A stretch of DNA of 32,742 nt from Peptococcaceae bacterium SCADC1_2_3 (GCA_000681355.2 JJNX02000019.1:1-32742); one strand, 5' to 3'. Numbered from the stretch's first letter, positions 22,456 to 31,432 are shown. Notes: generated by a model not told the origin, from the letters alone. A program made the numbers and translations.

Positions 22456-22972
22456 GGCAGGAAATATAGTCCCTGCCGATTTGAGGCTTGTCGAGGCTGC
22501 TCAACTCAGGACCGATGAGGCGGCTTTAACGGGAGAATCAATGCCTGTAGATAAAAGTATAGCGTCTGTTCATGATGAACATGTTTCCCTCGGTGACAAG
22601 CGCAATATTGCTTACAAAGGCACCATAATAACCTATGGTCGGGGTGCAGGTGTGGTTGTTGAGACTGGCATGCAGACGGAGCTTGGAAAAGTTGCGGCAC
22701 TCTTGCAGGAAGGGGAAGAAGTAAAAACCCCTCTCCAGAAACGCCTGGCCAGGTTTGGCCAATCGATTGCCATAGCTGTTCTTGCTATATGCGCTATGGT
22801 ATTTGTGATGGGTATCCTTAGAGGCGAGGAGATAGTGCTGTTGTTTCTTACCTCTATCAGTCTTGCTGTTGCTGCGATTCCGGAAGCGCTGCCGGCCGTT
22901 ATTACGATATCACTGGCTCTTGGTGCTAAAAAGATGGTGGAGAGAAATGCCCTTATAAGGCAATGTCATTAA
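22406..22972 (+). pseudogene. internal fragment of a cation-transporting P-type ATPase
   Basis: Encodes [34 protein letters not shown] (actuator domain TGES loop), [12 protein letters not shown], then two membrane helices with [19 protein letters not shown], the PEAL/PEGL signature of helix M4. Most like the Ca-type (P2A) branch. It begins partway into the actuator domain and ends at MVERNALIR, just before the phosphorylation motif DKTGT. The whole catalytic half is missing, so it cannot work. Upstream it is joined to a transposase fragment. Confidence 0.85.
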
Positions 22973-23117
22973 CTTAAGAGAATAACCAATATCCCAAGCG
23001 ATAGAGGCAGATGTTTATGGTAGCTTAAAAGTATACCACCGTAGTCATTGAAAAGTACCCCATCTCAAGATAAACTCACTGAAGTAGGTCACTACGGAAG
23101 TGAGGTATATGGGGGAT

Positions 23118-23243
23118 ATGATTAACTTGCTTCAAAAACAGGAACTCATTTTAAAACACTACCGGGAAGGAGAATCCCAGCGAGATATTTCCAGACAGAC
23201 AGGTATCTCTCGGAAAACCATTTTCTCCCAATACATTCTTTAG
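23118..23243 (+). pseudogene. IS21-type istA fragment (N-terminal HTH only)
   Basis: ATG 23118 with GGGGGAT ahead; 41 codons, LLQKQELILKHYREGESQRD then ISRQTGISRKTIFSQY. This is the Hin/IstA-type helix-turn-helix opening of IS21 transposases (about 400-500 residues), cut after the HTH. No istB is present. The 22973-23117 sequence ahead may be the left end of that IS; no gene seen there. Confidence 0.65.
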
Positions 23244-23293
23244 TTCCTTTCTTAAATATTTCTTAATCAATTATTTAAAGGATTTTTTTATAA

Positions 23294-26200
23294 TTACCTG
23301 TTTATTTCGCGGCCGCATTTTGAACAAAATTTGTCTTCTTTATTTAACTCTGCTTTACATCTTGGACAACACTCATACGGTGGGGCAAGCTCTATAAGAA
23401 GCTGTCCTTGAAGTACCGGTACCATTTTCTTATCGGATTTATAATCAGCAAAAACCAGCACCCGTTTTACCGCCCCATCTACGGCAGAAGCTACTCCATA
23501 TTCAATTTTCATTAAGGTAAGACTCAGCACCTTTTCACCTGCCTGAACGCTGTCTCCTGCTTTTTTATAAACAATCCAGAGATCAGCATTAAAAGGAGCA
23601 GCAATATGATAGGGGTTGTCTTTGTCAGCCATTTCTACCCCTTTTTTCCCTTCTTTAACACTTGCCGCAACCGGTACTTCTTCTACAAATACTTCATAGT
23701 CAAGCCTATACTGTACCCTTCTGATCCCGTCTTTGCTTATGTCGCCGATATTCATGACCTCAATGTTATGCACCTTTCCGTCCGAAGCTCTAAATTCTCT
23801 TGGAATTCCCGGTTCTAGCCCCTCAAACCAAATATCATCCGGAAGCATATTGGGGTTTCCATATAATTCTAGATTTTTAATTAATTTTAAGACCTCTCCC
23901 GGGTGATTGAGGTAATTAATTAATTCATTTTCGGTAGGCTTTCTTCCAATATGCCTGGTTAGCTCCATTTCTATTTCATCAATTTCCACAGGAGGGAGAA
24001 AATTGAGGGGACTTTCTTCTGTCCGTTGGGTTATGGCGTCTTGCCAATCATTACTAAATACAGATTGGTAAACCCATTCCGGAGGCCAGCCAAGGGGTAA
24101 TTTACCGAATTTACCCAAGAGTAAATTTTTTAGAGCATCGTTGGCGTGGCTAAAAATTATTTTACGATCTACTTTAGTTTGGTGGTCTAACTCTTCTTCA
24201 GGGGTAAGGGCTACTTTTTTTAAGAGCCCGGTAATTCTTTGTACCTCCGGTAATCCGCCTCGTTCATAAGCTTTAACAACCATAAGATAACTATTAGTCC
24301 AGGTAATTTGAGAGCCGGGTGTAACGTCGTGATATCTAATAATTTTTCGATATAATTCCAGAACCTGTAAGATACTGGGAAGTAAAAATGTATATCCCTG
24401 TTTAAGTGCCTCCTCTTGACTGCTCGCAGTTGCACCTCCCGGAAGACCATGGAGGGTAACATCATGGTCTACTCCAAGAAATATTGGCCTGCAGTAACGA
24501 TCATAGATAGGCATAATCTGTTTGAGAACAAAAGCAGTTTCCCGAATTTTTTCTTTATCCAGGCGGGTCTTTAAGCCAAGTTCCCCTTCAACGTATGCTA
24601 CTACAGGCATAACTGCTGCCTGACTATAAAACCTTACACTGGGTCCATCGGCTACATCTAAGATTTTAGCTCCTGCCTGGGCTGCTGCTCCAAGAGCCGG
24701 CACAGCAAGACCATCTGTGGCGTGACGATGATACTGGATAACCAATTCAGGATATTTATCAAGCATAGCTGAAATTAAGCTTTTGATAAAGCTTGGCGGG
24801 CATACTCCTGCCATATCCTTAAGGCCAAGGATAATCTTTTTTGATGCTTCGCTTTTTTCACATTTTATAATCCGGCCCACCATAAAAAGAATATCTTCAA
24901 GCACAGAAAGATAGTGCGGAACATCAAAACCTTGCGCCCAACTCAGGCTAATTGCCGGTTCAAAAATTCGATTTTCGGCCTGGAGAACTATTTCTGCAAG
25001 TGGGACCATGTTTTGGACGTGGTTTAAAAAATCAAAGCAACGTATTACATGATAATGTTTAATAATCATTTCTGCCGTTCGTTTCATGACCTCTTTGGTT
25101 TGGGGAGCATAACCAAGCAAATTTGTTGAACGAACCAGGATTTGCTTTTGGGTGTACGGGGCAAAAGAATTCCATTCTGCAGCCTCTTCCCAGGGGTCGG
25201 TCATACAGCCCAACATAGCCACATGATAATGAGCTCCGCCGCCGTTTTCTATAGAAAAATATCCACACCGGTCAAGCATTGGCCCAATCAACCGGTCTGA
25301 AAATAGCCTAAATCGATTTCCCGATTCTGACTGAGTAACGTCTCTAGGAGTAGTGTTGCAGAATTCCACATATTTTGAGTTTCTTAATAATTTTAAAACC
25401 TTGTCTCGATGCTCGCCAGGGTAAAACAAGGGCCGATAAGAGCGGTCGCCGGCAACATTTTTTACTAAAGAAGAAACATCAAAATATACAGGTCCAAGCT
25501 TAGAATCACCAAATTTTCGATAGACTCCTAATCCTAGGTAAGGATTATATCCCTTTGCCGTGATTTCAACCATAAGGCGGGAAAGCCTTAGCTCTTCAGG
25601 AACAGTTTCCCGATAAACCATTAACTCAGGTTCATTATCAATGAATTTTGTGTCGGCTTCGCCAGCCCTAAATTTGGGATGGGAGATAATTCTTTTATGG
25701 AAGGGAATAGTTGTTTTTAATCCCCCCGCAATGTATTCTGAGAGAGCACGTTCCATAATAGATAAAGTTTTTCCCCACGTCCTCCCATAGGCCATAAGAA
25801 GGCATCCAAGAGAATCATAAGCTTTAGGAAACTCATACCCGCCAAAGACGCATGAGTCAACTCGTATTCCTTCGCCTCCGGGAGAAAGGTACCGGGTTAT
25901 TTCACCGGCACTGGGTTGAAAGTCATTTTGAGGATCTTCAAAATTAATGCGGCATTGCATGGCAAATCCTCTTGGCTTTAATTCTTCCTCTTTTAGGCGA
26001 AGTTTTTCTCCAAAGGCAATTCTTATCATTTCTTCAACTAAATCTATATTATATAGTAGTTCTGAAATTCCATGCTCTACTTGAAGCCTGGTATTTGCTT
26101 CAATAAAATAATAGTTTAATTCTTCATCTACCAAAAATTCAAATGTTACTATGGAATCATATCCTACAGCGGATACAATTCTTAGGGTTGCTTCTTTTAA

Positions 26201-26974
26201 TGCCCTTCGCAAGCCTTCATTCATCTTTTTCCATGGGGAAGGTGTAATCTCTAATATTTTTTGATTCTTTCTTTGAGCAGAGCAGTCTCGTTCGTCAAGA
26301 ACCACCGCATTGCCAAATGAATCACATACGGCTTGAATTTCTAGATGTCGAACAGAAGAAAGAAACTTTTCAATATATAAATTTGGATTGCCAAAGCTTG
26401 CTTCTGCTATGATAGAAGCCTTTTCAAAATGATATTCTACTTCTTCCGAAGAATTAATCAATACAATTCCTTTACCCCCGCCACCCCCTTCGCTTTTAAG
26501 CATAACCGGATAGCCTATTTCCTGAGCAACCTGTTTTGCCTCTCTTAAAGCAACCGTTCCCTGAGAACCAGGAATTATTGGAACGGAAACTGATTGAGCA
26601 ATTTCTCTTGCTCTGATCTTATTTCCAAGTTTTTTCATGGGAGCTTCTGAAGGGCCAATAAAAATAATCCCGTTTTCTCTACAAAGGGAGGGGAAACGAC
26701 TATCTTCGGCGGCAAAACCCCAGCCAGGGTGAAGGGCTTTAACATTGTGCTGTTTGGCAATCCAAATAATTTCGTCTATATTTAGATAACCAGATTCACT
26801 TTGAAGATTATATGCTTCATCGGATTTTGTAACATGAGGTGCTGTTTTATCTTGTTCTGTATAAAAGGCAACATATATTCCTCCCATTTCCCGAATGGCT
26901 CTTCCAACCCGAAGTGCTGGTATTCCACGATTTGCTACTCCTATTTTAATGCCTTGAATGGTGGGTGGTTTCAC
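23294..26974 (-). CDS. pyc: pyruvate carboxylase-like biotin enzyme with C-terminal zinc ribbon
   Basis: Carboxylates pyruvate to oxaloacetate. Biotin carboxylase part: LHPGWGFAAEDSRF, EGGGGGKGIVL, FIEANTRLQVEHGISE. Carboxyltransferase part: FCNTTPRDVTQSESGNRFR, carbamylated-lysine region LKDMAG, metal motif YHRHATDG, GLPGGATASS. Biotin domain: LTLMKIEYGV, with the biotinyl lysine near 1156 (AMKME is usual). 1226 residues; most are about 1150. CPRC (1203-1206) and CSKC (1217-1220) form a zinc ribbon not usual for this family. RDAHQS is changed to RDVTQS, so the substrate could differ from pyruvate. GTG start with GGGAAGG ten bases ahead. Part of this gene is duplicated at 18623-18690. Confidence 0.87.
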   Translation of the reverse strand: MKPPTIQGIKIGVANRGIPALRVGRAIREMGGIYVAFYTEQDKTAPHVTKSDEAYNLQSESGYLNIDEIIWIAKQHNVKALHPGWGFAAEDSRFPSLCRENGIIFIGPSEAPMKKLGNKIRAREIAQSVSVPIIPGSQGTVALREAKQVAQEIGYPVMLKSEGGGGGKGIVLINSSEEVEYHFEKASIIAEASFGNPNLYIEKFLSSVRHLEIQAVCDSFGNAVVLDERDCSAQRKNQKILEITPSPWKKMNEGLRRALKEATLRIVSAVGYDSIVTFEFLVDEELNYYFIEANTRLQVEHGISELLYNIDLVEEMIRIAFGEKLRLKEEELKPRGFAMQCRINFEDPQNDFQPSAGEITRYLSPGGEGIRVDSCVFGGYEFPKAYDSLGCLLMAYGRTWGKTLSIMERALSEYIAGGLKTTIPFHKRIISHPKFRAGEADTKFIDNEPELMVYRETVPEELRLSRLMVEITAKGYNPYLGLGVYRKFGDSKLGPVYFDVSSLVKNVAGDRSYRPLFYPGEHRDKVLKLLRNSKYVEFCNTTPRDVTQSESGNRFRLFSDRLIGPMLDRCGYFSIENGGGAHYHVAMLGCMTDPWEEAAEWNSFAPYTQKQILVRSTNLLGYAPQTKEVMKRTAEMIIKHYHVIRCFDFLNHVQNMVPLAEIVLQAENRIFEPAISLSWAQGFDVPHYLSVLEDILFMVGRIIKCEKSEASKKIILGLKDMAGVCPPSFIKSLISAMLDKYPELVIQYHRHATDGLAVPALGAAAQAGAKILDVADGPSVRFYSQAAVMPVVAYVEGELGLKTRLDKEKIRETAFVLKQIMPIYDRYCRPIFLGVDHDVTLHGLPGGATASSQEEALKQGYTFLLPSILQVLELYRKIIRYHDVTPGSQITWTNSYLMVVKAYERGGLPEVQRITGLLKKVALTPEEELDHQTKVDRKIIFSHANDALKNLLLGKFGKLPLGWPPEWVYQSVFSNDWQDAITQRTEESPLNFLPPVEIDEIEMELTRHIGRKPTENELINYLNHPGEVLKLIKNLELYGNPNMLPDDIWFEGLEPGIPREFRASDGKVHNIEVMNIGDISKDGIRRVQYRLDYEVFVEEVPVAASVKEGKKGVEMADKDNPYHIAAPFNADLWIVYKKAGDSVQAGEKVLSLTLMKIEYGVASAVDGAVKRVLVFADYKSDKKMVPVLQGQLLIELAPPYECCPRCKAELNKEDKFCSKCGREINR

Positions 26975-27107
26975 TCTCCTTATTCCTTCCCTTTAAAATT
27001 TCCCTTGGTCCATTAAAACATATAAAAAGATGGCCGTTTAAAAAACCCTTAGCTGCTGTAATAAAGGGCCTTTTCAACGGTCGCAGTAAATTATAACATG
27101 CATAAAC

Positions 27108-27956
27108 TTAGACGTCAACTAAGAAAGAGAGAAAATTACCTTGGGCAAAAGGGTTATTTTTATATTCTTCTATTTCTCCCCGGTCGCATAGGGCGGTTAA
27201 ATCAGGCTCCAAGGGCAAAACTTCAATGACTTTAAGTCCGGTTTTATTGGCCACCTCATCCACGTAGCTAGGCCCAAAGGGATAAATCTTTTCCCCGCAG
27301 GCAGGACAGTTAAGATAACTCATATTTTCCACCAAGCCTAAAATGGGAATATTCATCATTTTGGTCATTTTTATGGCTTTTCTTACCACCATTAAGGCTA
27401 AATCCTGGGGTGAGGAAACAACTATGGTACCGTTTAGAGGGAGGGACTGCATTACGGTTAAGGGCACATCTCCTGTTCCGGGAGGTAGATCGACAATTAA
27501 ATAGTCCAATTTACCCCAGGCCACATCCTTCCAGAATTGCTTAACGACATTGGCCAGTAAAGGACCCCGCCAAATTACCGGTTCATCTTCTTCCGGAATA
27601 AACAGGTTAATAGAAATAACCATAATTCCCAGTTTACTTTTTACCGGTAAAATAAGGTCTCCTAAGGGAGTTGGGTGCTCGTATAAACCAAACATCCTGG
27701 GAATACTGGGCCCGGTAATATCGGCATCCAAAATCCCTACGGTTAAGCCTTGTTTTTTTAAGCCTACGGCCACCAGCGCACTAACTAAAGATTTTCCTAC
27801 GCCTCCCTTGCCGCTCATTATGGCAATAACCCGATTAATTTCGTTAAGTTCATTTTGGGGAATTAAACCGGGTTTACCCGTTGCCGCATGATCCTGCGGT
27901 GCTTCCTGGTTGTTTACTTTATTATTTTCCCTATTGTTTTCCTTTTGTCCGGGCAT
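27108..27956 (-). CDS. Mrp/NBP35 family P-loop ATPase
   Basis: Fe-S carrier/assembly ATPase of the Mrp/ApbC family, cytosolic. Deviant Walker A GKGGVGKS (49-56), DADITGPSIPRMFG, DYLIVDLPPGTGD, and the cluster-binding CPAC (C217, C220) in ENMSYLNCPACG. The first 35 residues are polar and Asn-rich. 282 residues. Last gene of the seven-gene minus-strand cluster, 33 bases after the MinD-type gene. In the orange-protein clusters of sulfate reducers such ATPases are co-encoded with cofactor-binding proteins like those upstream. Confidence 0.93.
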   Translation of the reverse strand: MPGQKENNRENNKVNNQEAPQDHAATGKPGLIPQNELNEINRVIAIMSGKGGVGKSLVSALVAVGLKKQGLTVGILDADITGPSIPRMFGLYEHPTPLGDLILPVKSKLGIMVISINLFIPEEDEPVIWRGPLLANVVKQFWKDVAWGKLDYLIVDLPPGTGDVPLTVMQSLPLNGTIVVSSPQDLALMVVRKAIKMTKMMNIPILGLVENMSYLNCPACGEKIYPFGPSYVDEVANKTGLKVIEVLPLEPDLTALCDRGEIEEYKNNPFAQGNFLSFLVDV

Positions 27957-27989
27957 GCTTTCCTTCCTTTCAAGTAAATAAATTTGTTT

Positions 27990-28850
27990 TTAAAGCTCAT
28001 CTTTTACTTTCCCCCAAAGTTCTTCTAAAGCTTCGGTGGTACGGCTTTTCGTGTAGCTAACCAGCGGTTGTCCTTTTTGGATTGATTTTATTACTTCTTC
28101 ATCAAAAGGTATTTTAGCCAAAAGAGCAAGATTTTTCTCCCGGCAAAATTGTGCAATTTCCCGGGTATTTTCTTCATTAAGGTCGTATTTGTTAATACAT
28201 ACGGCCGTTTTTATTTTAAAATGTTCTGTTACACCGGTGATTCTTTTTAAATCGGAAATACCGCTTAAGGTCGGTTCGGTAATAATTAGGGCCAGGTTTG
28301 TCCCGGTTAAAGAAGCAATTACCGGACAGCCAATACCCGGCGAGCCGTCAATGATAATTTGCCCCATCCCTTGCTTTTGGGCCATTTCTTCCGCCACGCG
28401 TCTTATGGCCGTGATTAATTTGCCTGAGGCTTCGGCCACCCCGGTTTTTAAGCGGGCATGGGAGAGCAGACCATACGGGGTTTGAGAAAGGAAAAGGTAA
28501 CCGGTTAATTCGTCCTTCAGGGTTACAGCCCCGGCAGGACAAACCTGAACGCATACCCCGCAGCCTTCACATCGGTAGGGGTTAATTTTAATTTGGTCGT
28601 CAATGGCCCCAAAGCGGCAGAACCCGGCACAAAGACCGCATTTTAGGCAGGTATCCTCATCTATAGCGGCTGTTTTTGCTCCCCAAAAATCTTGCTGGGA
28701 AATTAACTGCGGGGAAAGCATTAAATGCAGGTTTGGCGCGTCCACATCGGCATCCACCAAAACTTTATCTGACGCCAAAACAGCTAGGGAAGAGGCAATA
28801 ACTGTTTTCCCGGTTCCTCCTTTACCGCTGATAATGGTAAGTTGCTTCAT
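27990..28850 (-). CDS. MinD-type ATPase with inserted 2x[4Fe-4S] ferredoxin domain (second)
   Basis: Deviant Walker A GKGGTGKT (9-16) and DADVDAPN, then an inserted bacterial ferredoxin module with CLKCGLCAGFC (C68, 71, 74, 78) and CEGCGVCVQVCP (C94, 97, 100, 104), then the ATPase core again (IIIDGSPGIGCPV, INKYDLN). Same architecture as the ORP-cluster ATPases and as the neighbour at 28969, with which it presumably pairs. 286 residues. A 118-base gap with heptamer repeats separates the two. Confidence 0.92.
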   Translation of the reverse strand: MKQLTIISGKGGTGKTVIASSLAVLASDKVLVDADVDAPNLHLMLSPQLISQQDFWGAKTAAIDEDTCLKCGLCAGFCRFGAIDDQIKINPYRCEGCGVCVQVCPAGAVTLKDELTGYLFLSQTPYGLLSHARLKTGVAEASGKLITAIRRVAEEMAQKQGMGQIIIDGSPGIGCPVIASLTGTNLALIITEPTLSGISDLKRITGVTEHFKIKTAVCINKYDLNEENTREIAQFCREKNLALLAKIPFDEEVIKSIQKGQPLVSYTKSRTTEALEELWGKVKDEL

Positions 28851-28874
28851 AGCCTGGTCAACCCCCTTTAATTA

Positions 28875-28902
28875 GTCGTCGGACGTCGGACATCGGTCGT
28901 CA
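28875..28902. repeat. heptamer array between the two MinD-type genes
   Basis: Four 7-base units, GTCGTCG, GACGTCG, GACATCG, GTCGTCA. CGTCAGAA at 28898-28905 is repeated inverted as TTCTGACG at 28952-28959, so the gap can fold into a stem around an AT-rich loop. Confidence 0.65.
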
Positions 28903-28968
28903 GAAAATTTGACGCAAAATTGTTTAAATTTATAAGCGGTTACTGTTTTTCTTCTGACGTTTGACAGC

Positions 28969-29892
28969 CTATTGATTGCTCTCCTTTTTAATTTGCTTTA
29001 AGATGGTTTGCATTTTTTCTTTCCCTTCCGGATAGGCGTAAATTAAAGGAATGCCCTTGGAATAGGCATAGGCAATCTGCCGGTCAAAGGGAAAGGTGGC
29101 CAGGATAGGAATATTTTCTTCTTGGCAATACATTTTTATTTCGACCAGGTCATCTTCGGCCATCACCCTGTTAACTACCACTCCGGCCGGAATTTTTAAT
29201 TCTTTAACTATTTCCCGGGCCAGTTTTAAATCGGAAAGGCCAAAGGGGGTAGGTTCAGTAACTAAAAGGCAATAATCACTGCCGTTGATTGCTTCCACTA
29301 CCGGGCAGGAAGTGCCGGGAGGGGCATCAATAATCACCACCGGATGGCTGTTTTTAGGAGTTAAATCTTCCTTTACGGCTCTAACTACGGGTACAGCCAG
29401 GGCCTCGCCCAGGTTTAACTTCCCCTGGCGAAAAATAAGTCCTTGCCCGGTAAAGGGATCTTTATGCCGGGCAAAGGCTGTATCTGGGGGGAGCACGTCC
29501 AAATTCAATAACTGGTTTATCTGGCCCGTCTGGACTTCGCCAATGAGGCGTTTTTCTTCTTCAATGGCTCCACTGTCGCAGACCAGCCGGCAGCCTCCAC
29601 ATCCGTGACAAAGCCCGGCAAAGAAAATTACCTGCTCAGGAATAACCGCAATGGCTTTAAACTGGCAAAAATCAGCACATTTCCCGCAATAGGTGCATTT
29701 TTCAGCGTTAAATAAAGGAACGTTAAGAAATACCGGCTTTACTTCCTTTATTTCAGGCTTTAAAAAAATATAAGCGTTTGGCTCCTCTACGTCGGCGTCA
29801 ATAAAAACACCATTTTCCAGGCACAAGGCTAGACTGGTGGCGATGATGGTTTTACCCGTGCCTCCCTTACCGCTGGCCACCGTAATAATCAT
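28969..29892 (-). CDS. MinD-type ATPase with inserted 2x[4Fe-4S] ferredoxin domain (first)
   Basis: Walker A GKGGTGKT (8-15) in VASGKGGTGKTIIATS, DADVEEPN, ferredoxin clusters CTYCGKCADFC (C66, 69, 72, 76) and CHGCGGCRLVCD (C95, 98, 101, 105), then VIIDAPPGTSCPVVEA and VVNRVM. The second cluster ends in CD in place of the usual CP. 307 residues, GAGGAG ahead of ATG. It starts six bases after the NifX-like gene, so it is probably translated with it. Confidence 0.92.
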   Translation of the reverse strand: MIITVASGKGGTGKTIIATSLALCLENGVFIDADVEEPNAYIFLKPEIKEVKPVFLNVPLFNAEKCTYCGKCADFCQFKAIAVIPEQVIFFAGLCHGCGGCRLVCDSGAIEEEKRLIGEVQTGQINQLLNLDVLPPDTAFARHKDPFTGQGLIFRQGKLNLGEALAVPVVRAVKEDLTPKNSHPVVIIDAPPGTSCPVVEAINGSDYCLLVTEPTPFGLSDLKLAREIVKELKIPAGVVVNRVMAEDDLVEIKMYCQEENIPILATFPFDRQIAYAYSKGIPLIYAYPEGKEKMQTILKQIKKESNQ

Positions 29893-29898
29893 TTTTTT

Positions 29899-30279
29899 CT
29901 ACTCCTCATGGTGATGCTCGTGTTCACAATCTTGATGAGGGAATAGTCCGTGTTCACAAAGACTTTCTCCTTCGATATAAGAGCCTTTTAAAAAGTCCCG
30001 GACGACCTCATCCACGCTTCCCGTGGCCCCCATTAAAGCAACAATCCTTTCCTGGGCAAAAAGATTTTGGGCCCGTGGCCCCATCCCCCCGGCAATAATA
30101 TGGGTAACACCCAATTTAGCCAGGTACCCGGGTAAAAAACCTGGTTCATGGCCGGGATTAGGAATAACTACTTTTTCCATTATTTCATTTCCGGTGTTAA
30201 CCGTAAATAAAGTATATCCGGCGCAGCGGCCGAAATGAGGAGAAACAAAGCCTCCTTCGGTGGCAACCGCAATTTTCAT
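29899..30279 (-). CDS. NifX/NifB-like iron-molybdenum cofactor-binding domain protein, His-rich tail
   Basis: 126 residues. MKIAVATEGGFVSPHFGRCA is the start of the dinitrogenase iron-molybdenum cofactor-binding fold; LGVTHIIAGGMGPRAQNLF follows. The C terminus CEHGLFPHQDCEHEHHHEE is rich in Cys and His and probably binds metal. GGGAGGG stands before ATG 30279; the GTG-type upstream extension of 11 residues is less likely. No nitrogenase genes are near, so the link is to an ORP-like metal cofactor system and not to nitrogen fixation. Confidence 0.88.
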   Translation of the reverse strand: MKIAVATEGGFVSPHFGRCAGYTLFTVNTGNEIMEKVVIPNPGHEPGFLPGYLAKLGVTHIIAGGMGPRAQNLFAQERIVALMGATGSVDEVVRDFLKGSYIEGESLCEHGLFPHQDCEHEHHHEE

Positions 30280-30299
30280 CAAAAACCCTCCCTTAGTTT

Positions 30300-30677
30300 T
30301 TATTTCCACCATGACTTAAGCCCGGCTTTTTTATTGGCGTTGGGGGTGGTGATTAAATTAAGTTCGCCGGCCTGAAATTTAGTTATGTTTTCCTTTACGT
30401 TACTATCAACAGCCTGGTAAACTTTAATTCCTGCGGCCTGGAGAATTTCCATGGCGTTCGGTCCCACATTGCCGGTAATCACTGCTTCTACGTCTTTTTT
30501 GACTAATTTTTGGGCCGCCTGAATGCCTGCCCCGCCGGAAACATCCTCGCCCATGTTATCAATTATTTCTGTTTCATTAGTCTTAAGATCAACCAGAATG
30601 AAATAAAAACAGCGCCCAAAACGGGGGTCAATAACTGAGTTTAAATCTTGCTCCCGCGCCGTTACCGCTATCTTCAT
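30300..30677 (-). CDS. NifX/NifB-like cofactor-binding domain protein (ORP-like)
   Basis: 125 residues. MKIAVTAREQDLNSVIDPRFGRC, DVSGGAGIQAAQKLVKKDVEAVITGNVGPNAME: the same fold as the neighbour, closer to the orange-protein type of Desulfovibrio (GxGxxAAQ and TGNVGPNA). The start at 30677 (AAAGGAGA ahead) is better than the GTG at 30695. No conserved cysteine beyond the FGRC. The cofactor is unknown; in the Desulfovibrio protein it is a Mo-Cu cluster. Confidence 0.88.
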   Translation of the reverse strand: MKIAVTAREQDLNSVIDPRFGRCFYFILVDLKTNETEIIDNMGEDVSGGAGIQAAQKLVKKDVEAVITGNVGPNAMEILQAAGIKVYQAVDSNVKENITKFQAGELNLITTPNANKKAGLKSWWK

Positions 30678-30691
30678 TAAAGGTTCTCCTT

Positions 30692-30919
30692 TCACTCTCT
30701 AATCATTTTTGTCCCGCACTGGGGGCAGCTTATGCTGTAACAGGGTACACCCGGATCATGCATAATCTTTTTGCCGCAATTAGGGCAAACACAGTTACCA
30801 TTGGCCATTAATCCCGGGCCTGGCCTTCCTCCCTGGCCGCATCCTTGACCCCCTCCTTTACCTTGGCCGCGACCCTGGCCTCCCCTGCTTTGTCCGCCTT
30901 TGCCACTTCCTTTAGGCAT
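30692..30919 (-). CDS. Gly-rich small protein with C-terminal zinc ribbon
   Basis: 75 residues. The first 35 are Gly/Gln/Arg repeats (GKGGQSRGGQGRGQGKGGGQ), then a two-knuckle zinc ribbon: CVCPNCGKK and CPQCGTKMIRE, with other cysteines in PCYSISC. Such proteins are often found between DUF5320 and NifX-like genes in clostridial clusters; role unknown. GGAGGAAA lies ahead of the ATG. Overlaps the upstream GTG of the next gene by four bases. Confidence 0.8.
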   Translation of the reverse strand: MPKGSGKGGQSRGGQGRGQGKGGGQGCGQGGRPGPGLMANGNCVCPNCGKKIMHDPGVPCYSISCPQCGTKMIRE

Positions 30920-30950
30920 TATAATTTCCTCCTTTTCGTGGCGTGTTTTT

Positions 30951-30981
30951 CCAGGGGAAGAAAAGACCTTTCTTCCCCTGG
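30951..30981. other. strong hairpin between DUF5320 and the Gly-rich gene
   Basis: CCAGGGGAAGAAA (30951-30963) pairs perfectly with TTTCTTCCCCTGG (30969-30981) over a 5-base loop. On the minus-strand transcript it is followed by A-rich and not T-rich sequence, so it is not a classic terminator; it may stabilise the DUF5320 mRNA or reduce downstream expression. Confidence 0.6.
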
Positions 30982-30990
30982 ATTTAGCCC

Positions 30991-31386
30991 TTACCCTTCC
31001 TTTTCCAGTTCGGCCAACTGTTCTTTAATCTCGGCCAGTTCTTCTTCAATGGCTTTTGCCTGCTGGGCTAGAATTTCTTTCTGAGCCTTACGTGCTTCGG
31101 GTGTGTTTAGGGTAGGAGGCACATAAGGATAGGCTGTTGGATAAGGTGGGTATGCGGCCGGATAACCAGCGGCCCAAGGAGTATAGGGAACACCCCAACC
31201 TCTTCCTCCACCAGGAAGGCCGGCAGCCCAGGACCAGCGCCGAAAACCGCGCCCGCGGCCCCGTCCCCCAAAGCCATAGCCTACAGGATTAGGATAACCG
31301 GGTGCAGGGTAACCGGCGCAATAACCCAAACCACGCCCGGTCATGGGTCCTGCGCCCCAAGGTCCGGTACGATCTCCCCACGGCAT
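30991..31386 (-). CDS. DUF5320 family protein
   Basis: 131 residues. It opens MPWGDRTGPWGAGPMTGRGLGYCAGY, the DUF5320 signature (read: TGPxGxGPMTGRGxGYC). The middle is low-complexity Gly/Arg and Pro/Tyr/Ala; the last 35 residues (KEILAQQAKAIEEELAEIKE) form a coiled coil. First gene of the minus-strand cluster, with AGGAGGTGA eight bases before the ATG. Function unknown; consistently found with NifX-like and MinD-like genes. Confidence 0.88.
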   Translation of the reverse strand: MPWGDRTGPWGAGPMTGRGLGYCAGYPAPGYPNPVGYGFGGRGRGRGFRRWSWAAGLPGGGRGWGVPYTPWAAGYPAAYPPYPTAYPYVPPTLNTPEARKAQKEILAQQAKAIEEELAEIKEQLAELEKEG

Positions 31387-31432
31387 GATAATTCACCTCC
31401 TGATTTTATTATGAGCTTACGCCCTTAATTAA

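Noticed and set aside
27108-30677. nitrogen fixation cluster
   Set aside because: NifX/NifB-like domains occur, but there is no nifH, nifD, nifK, nifE or nifN, and the ATPases are MinD/Mrp type.
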